Below, in pieces: positions 61,226 to 64,000 of a stretch of 64,000 nt of DNA. The notes under the pieces are model-generated. The model did no database searches. It was not told the DNA's origin and saw only the letters and a list, made by a program, of their open reading frames with translations. Source of the stretch: Hyphomicrobiales bacterium (GTDB lineage: Bacteria > Pseudomonadota > Alphaproteobacteria > Rhizobiales > Phreatobacteraceae). The translations under genes and the position numbers were made by a program. The stretch is from contig JAFKKV010000021.1 in the NCBI GenBank assembly GCA_017304475.1, positions 124,001-188,000 of the forward strand. The letters run 5' to 3'. Every line of letters begins with the position of its first letter. The stretch's first letter is position 1.

Positions 61226-61987
61226 ATGGCCAGCATGCTCTCTCTCTCCAACGTATTGATGCGCTTTGGCGGCATCGTCGCCATCAACGACTTCTCCATG
61301 GAGGTCGAGGCCGGCTCGATCCACGCGCTGATCGGCCCGAACGGAGCCGGCAAGTCGACCGTGTTCAACTGCATCTCGCGGATCTACCAGCCGGCGACGG
61401 GCAGGATCGTGGTGGCCGGCCAGGACGTGACCGCCTTGCCGCCCCATGCCATGGCCGGGCTCGGCGTCGCCCGCACCTTCCAGAACCTCGAGCTTTTCAA
61501 CGAGCTGAGCGTGATCGAGAATGTCATGCTCGGCGCCTATGCCCATGAGGAGACCGGCTTCTGGCAACGCCTCAGGCCGCGCTCGCCGGCGACCCGCGCC
61601 AGGGCCGAGGCGATCCTCGAACAGACCGGCCTCAAGGAGTTTCGCGACGTCAAGGCGAACAGCCTCGATTTCGGCCGCCAGAAGCTGCTCGAACTCGCCC
61701 GGGCGCTGGCCGGTTCGCCCAGGCTGATGCTGCTCGACGAGCCGGCCGCCGGCTTGCGCTCCCGCGAGATCGAAAGGCTCGACCAGATCCTGACCGACCT
61801 CAACCAGCGGCACGGCATCACCATCCTGCTGGTCGAGCATGTCATGCAGCTGGTCATGTCGATTTCCAACCGCATCACGGTCCTGAATTTCGGCGAGAAG
61901 ATCGCTGAGGGAACGCCAAGCGAAGTGAAGACCCATCCGCGCGTCATCGAGGCCTATCTGGGAGCGGAGGCGGCAAGCCATGGCTGA
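61226..61987 (+). CDS. Liv-type ABC transporter ATP-binding protein LivG-like
   Basis: ATPase of 253 residues. Walker A ALIGPNGAGKSTVFNCISRI, VARTFQNLELFNELSVIENV (LivG mark), signature region ANSLDFGRQKLLELARALAG, where SLDFG replaces LSGGQ as usual for this group, and Walker B LMLLDEPAAGL. ATG at 61226, 5 bp after the LivM stop, is supported by context. Confidence 0.93.
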   Translation: MASMLSLSNVLMRFGGIVAINDFSMEVEAGSIHALIGPNGAGKSTVFNCISRIYQPATGRIVVAGQDVTALPPHAMAGLGVARTFQNLELFNELSVIENVMLGAYAHEETGFWQRLRPRSPATRARAEAILEQTGLKEFRDVKANSLDFGRQKLLELARALAGSPRLMLLDEPAAGLRSREIERLDQILTDLNQRHGITILLVEHVMQLVMSISNRITVLNFGEKIAEGTPSEVKTHPRVIEAYLGAEAASHG

Positions 61988-62696
61988 CCTGCTCGAACTC
62001 GACCATGTCTCGGCCGGCTATGGCCGCATCGAGGCGCTGTCCGGCATCAGCCTGCGCGTGCCCGAAGGCGGCATCGTCGCCTTGCTCGGCGCCAATGGCG
62101 CCGGCAAGAGCACCACGCTCAACGTCATCTCCGGCATCGTGCCGGCGACCGCGGGCGAGGTCCGCTTCAAGGGCCGCGCAATCACGGGCGAGCGCTCCGA
62201 CCGGATCGTCGCGGCGGGCATTTCGCAGGTGCCCGAGGGCCGCGAGGTGTTCCGCGACATGAGCGTCCAGGAAAACCTGGCGATCGGCGCGCAGCTCAGG
62301 AACGACCGGGCGGGGATAGCGGCCGATATCGAGGTGATGAGCGGTTATTTCCCGATCCTCGCCAAGCGCTTCAAGCAAATGGCCGGCACCCTGTCGGGCG
62401 GCGAGCAGCAGATGCTGCTGATCGCCCGTGCGCTGATGGCGCGGCCGAGCCTGCTGCTGCTCGACGAGCCCTCGCTCGGCCTGGCGCCGCTCCTGGTCAA
62501 GCAGATCTTCGACATCGTGGTGACCCTGCACCGCGAGCAGAAGCTCACCCTGCTGATCGTCGAGCAGAATGCGGCGGTGGCGCTCGCCGTCTCGCAATAT
62601 GCCTACATCCTGGAAAACGGCGAGATCGTCGCCGAGGGGGTGTCGGCGACACTCGCCAATGACGACGCCATCCGCCGCGCCTATCTCGGCGCCTGA
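61980..62696 (+). CDS. Liv-type ABC transporter ATP-binding protein LivF-like
   Basis: ATPase of 238 residues. Walker A ALLGANGAGKSTTLNVISGI, ISQVPEGREVFRDMSVQENL, signature GTLSGGEQQMLLIARALMAR, Walker B LLLLDEPSLGLAPLLVKQIF and LLIVEQNAAVALAVSQYAYI. It overlaps the LivG-like gene by 8 bp. An SDR gene follows 12 bp later, so importer and enzymes are one transcript. Confidence 0.93.
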   Translation: MADLLELDHVSAGYGRIEALSGISLRVPEGGIVALLGANGAGKSTTLNVISGIVPATAGEVRFKGRAITGERSDRIVAAGISQVPEGREVFRDMSVQENLAIGAQLRNDRAGIAADIEVMSGYFPILAKRFKQMAGTLSGGEQQMLLIARALMARPSLLLLDEPSLGLAPLLVKQIFDIVVTLHREQKLTLLIVEQNAAVALAVSQYAYILENGEIVAEGVSATLANDDAIRRAYLGA

Positions 62697-62708
62697 TTGG
62701 GGACGACA

Positions 62709-63437
62709 ATGACCAAGCCTTTTGCGCTCGTCACCGGCGGCGCCAGCGGCATCGGCCGCGCCATCACTGAGCGGCTCGCCGCCGACGGCTTCCATGTCGT
62801 GGTGGTCGATCTCAATGCGGCTCTCGCCGAAGAGGTCGTCCAGGAGGTGCAGAGGCAAGGTGGTTCGGCCGAGGCGCGCATTCTCGACATCACCGATGAG
62901 GCCAAGGTGACCGCGCTGATCGCCGCGCTGCCGCCCTTGGCGGCGCTGATCAACAATGCCGGCATCTTCAAGGACCAGCCCTTCGAGCAGACCGGTGTCG
63001 CCGATTTCCGCCGGACCTATGAGGTCAATGTCATCGCGCCGTTCATCCTGGCGAAAGCCGCCGTGGCGCGGATGGGCGAGGGCGCGAAGATCGTCAACAT
63101 CGCCTCGCGCGCCTATCTCGGCGCCCGCAACCAGATCGACTATGTCGCCTCCAAGGGCGCGGTGGTGAGCTTCACCCGGGCGCTCGCCATGGAGGTGGTC
63201 AAGCGCGGCATCGCGGTCAATGCGATCGCGCCGGGCCTGATCGACACGCCGATCCTCAGGGCGCTGACGCCGGAGCGCATGGCGGCCCAGCTCGCCTTGC
63301 AGCCGACCGGCAAGGCCGGCCGCCCCGAGGACATTGCCAATGCGGTGGCCTTCCTGGCGTCGCCATCGACCGGCTTCATCACCGGCCAGGTGCTGTTCGT
63401 CGACGGCGGCAAGTCGCTCGGCGGCTCGGCGGTGTGA
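62709..63437 (+). CDS. Short-chain dehydrogenase/reductase (FabG-like)
   Basis: Classical SDR of 242 residues. PFALVTGGASGIGRAITERL (cofactor, about 4-23), ALINNAGIF, IVNIASRAYLGARNQIDYVA and the catalytic YVASKGAVVSFTRAL. The C-terminus FVDGGKSLGGSAV is typical. ATG at 62709 with GGGGAC upstream; an upstream TTG at 62697 is not needed. Together with the SDRs at 57041 and 63743 it brackets the importer, consistent with stereospecific redox of its ligand. Confidence 0.93.
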   Translation: MTKPFALVTGGASGIGRAITERLAADGFHVVVVDLNAALAEEVVQEVQRQGGSAEARILDITDEAKVTALIAALPPLAALINNAGIFKDQPFEQTGVADFRRTYEVNVIAPFILAKAAVARMGEGAKIVNIASRAYLGARNQIDYVASKGAVVSFTRALAMEVVKRGIAVNAIAPGLIDTPILRALTPERMAAQLALQPTGKAGRPEDIANAVAFLASPSTGFITGQVLFVDGGKSLGGSAV

Positions 63438-63497
63438 GAGGGTGGGTGGGGCATGCAGCCGACAACGCAGCGGTACGGGAACGAAGCGCCGCTCTCG

Positions 63498-63666
63498 ATC
63501 AACCCTCTCCCAGAGGGAGAGGGTGGCGCCGTCAGGCGCCGGGTGAGGGGCGTAACCGTCGAGAACCGGCGCCAACGCTCACGCCGCATACCGCCTTATC
63601 CGGAGATGGACGACCCCTCACCCGGCAGCTGACGCTGCCACCCTCTCCCTCTGGGAGAGGGTTGGT
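63498..63666. repeat. Composite palindromic repeat, copy C
   Basis: Complete copy in the same orientation as copy A. Outer hairpin CCCTCTCCCAGAGGGAGAGGG (about 63503-63523), inner hairpin GGCGCCGTCAGGCGCC (63526-63541), GTGAGGGGCGTAA, core, then CCCCTCACCC, the inner GGCAGCTGACGCTGCC and the outer hairpin ending near 63663. It lies between two SDR genes of the second importer locus. Confidence 0.88.
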
Positions 63667-63742
63667 CGGCGCGCTCGTCGCATCATGCCCTACTCGCAAT
63701 TCGCCATTCGCCACTCGCCCCTGACCAATTGAGGACAGCCCC

Positions 63743-64000
63743 ATGACCTCTCCCTTCGTCGCGCTCGTCACCGGGGCGGGGTCCGGCATTGGCCGGGCCA
63801 CCACCTTGCGCTTCATCCGCGCCGGCGCCCGGGTGCTCGCCGTCGACCTCAACCCCGATGGTCTCGCCGAAACGGCCGCGCTTGCCGGCAATTCCGACGC
63901 GATCGACACCGTCACCACCGACGTGACGGCCGAAGACGCTCCCGCGACCGCCGTCGCGCGCGCCGTGTCCCGCTTCGGCCGGCTCGACTGGCTGGTCAAC
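63743..64000 (+). CDS. Short-chain dehydrogenase/reductase, 3' end cut by window
   Basis: The first 86 codons of a further SDR: VALVTGAGSGIGRATTLRFI (about 6-25) is the cofactor site, VLAVDLNPDGLAETAALAG follows, and it is cut at RFGRLDWLVN, just before the NNAG strand. ATG at 63743 has GAGGA upstream. Probably the next gene in the second importer locus, after the palindromic repeat copy C. Confidence 0.92.
   Translation, partial: MTSPFVALVTGAGSGIGRATTLRFIRAGARVLAVDLNPDGLAETAALAGNSDAIDTVTTDVTAEDAPATAVARAVSRFGRLDWLVN

Noticed and set aside
50678..63666. CRISPR-like interpretation of the repeated palindromes
   Set aside because: Copies are kilobases apart, not regularly spaced, and contain internal inverted modules rather than unique spacers; no cas genes are present.

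Overview
The window is about 64 kb of high-GC DNA. Protein families, dense operons with 1-29 bp gene overlaps, frequent GTG/TTG starts and dispersed palindromic repeats fit an alphaproteobacterium, most likely of the Hyphomicrobiales (Bosea/Phreatobacter/Bradyrhizobium-like). That placement is an inference; there is no rRNA or other marker gene here. No tRNA, CRISPR array, transposase or phage gene was seen. Most of the window is accessory metabolism: four ABC importer loci with associated catabolic genes and local regulators, one surface-polysaccharide cluster, and one small type III polyketide locus.

Layout. (1) 1-8926: a peptide/opine-type ABC importer (permease and binding protein leftward, fused double ATPase rightward) split by two FAD-dependent amine/amino-acid oxidoreductases, a RidA-family protein and an aldehyde dehydrogenase, suggesting uptake and oxidative deamination of an amino compound. 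(2) 8957-15538: an NMT1/THI5-type ABC importer with a DapA-like aldolase, a GNAT and a nucleotide-sugar-type SDR. A TetR gene sits between two copies of one operator (CAACCA-N2-TGGTTG) that overlap predicted promoters. (3) 15745-26071: a leftward ten-gene polysaccharide operon whose dehydratase, reductase and 2-epimerase genes resemble the UDP-L-FucNAc/UDP-L-QuiNAc pathway, plus three glycosyltransferases, an SDR, a Wzy-like and a Wzx-like protein. A Crp/Fnr regulator (26521) diverges from it. (4) 27419-30260: a small exported protein, a Pcm-like methyltransferase and a flavin amine oxidase. (5) 30271-40632: a TetR regulator with tandem operators controlling a Liv-type ABC importer followed by an SCP-x-type thiolase, two acyl-CoA synthetases and a GNAT, so probably uptake and CoA activation of an organic acid.

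(6) 40629-43879: a small P-loop kinase, a TetR regulator with a divergent unknown gene, and a GST divergent from an HxlR regulator. (7) 43901-46975: an overlapping operon of type III PKS, ICMT-like methyltransferase and DHA2 exporter. (8) 47280-55997: Ada, an orphan molybdopterin oxidoreductase, a MocR regulator, a VOC protein, the C-terminal remnant of a haloalkane dehalogenase, an MFS transporter, an exported unknown protein and a GST. (9) 56235-64000: a GntR regulator divergent from an SDR and a second complete Liv-type importer, followed by two more SDRs, the last cut by the window end.

Structural DNA features of note are three copies of a composite palindromic repeat of about 165 bp (50678, 59103, 63498), one element with perfect 44-bp inverted arms (56042-56212), and hairpins placed between the binding-protein and permease genes of both Liv operons. 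I found no clear candidate for a wholly new kind of system. The best leads are the unassigned NMT1/DapA/GNAT/SDR importer operon with its symmetric TetR circuit, the RidA protein lacking its key arginine, and the polysaccharide SDR with a YxxxH catalytic motif.
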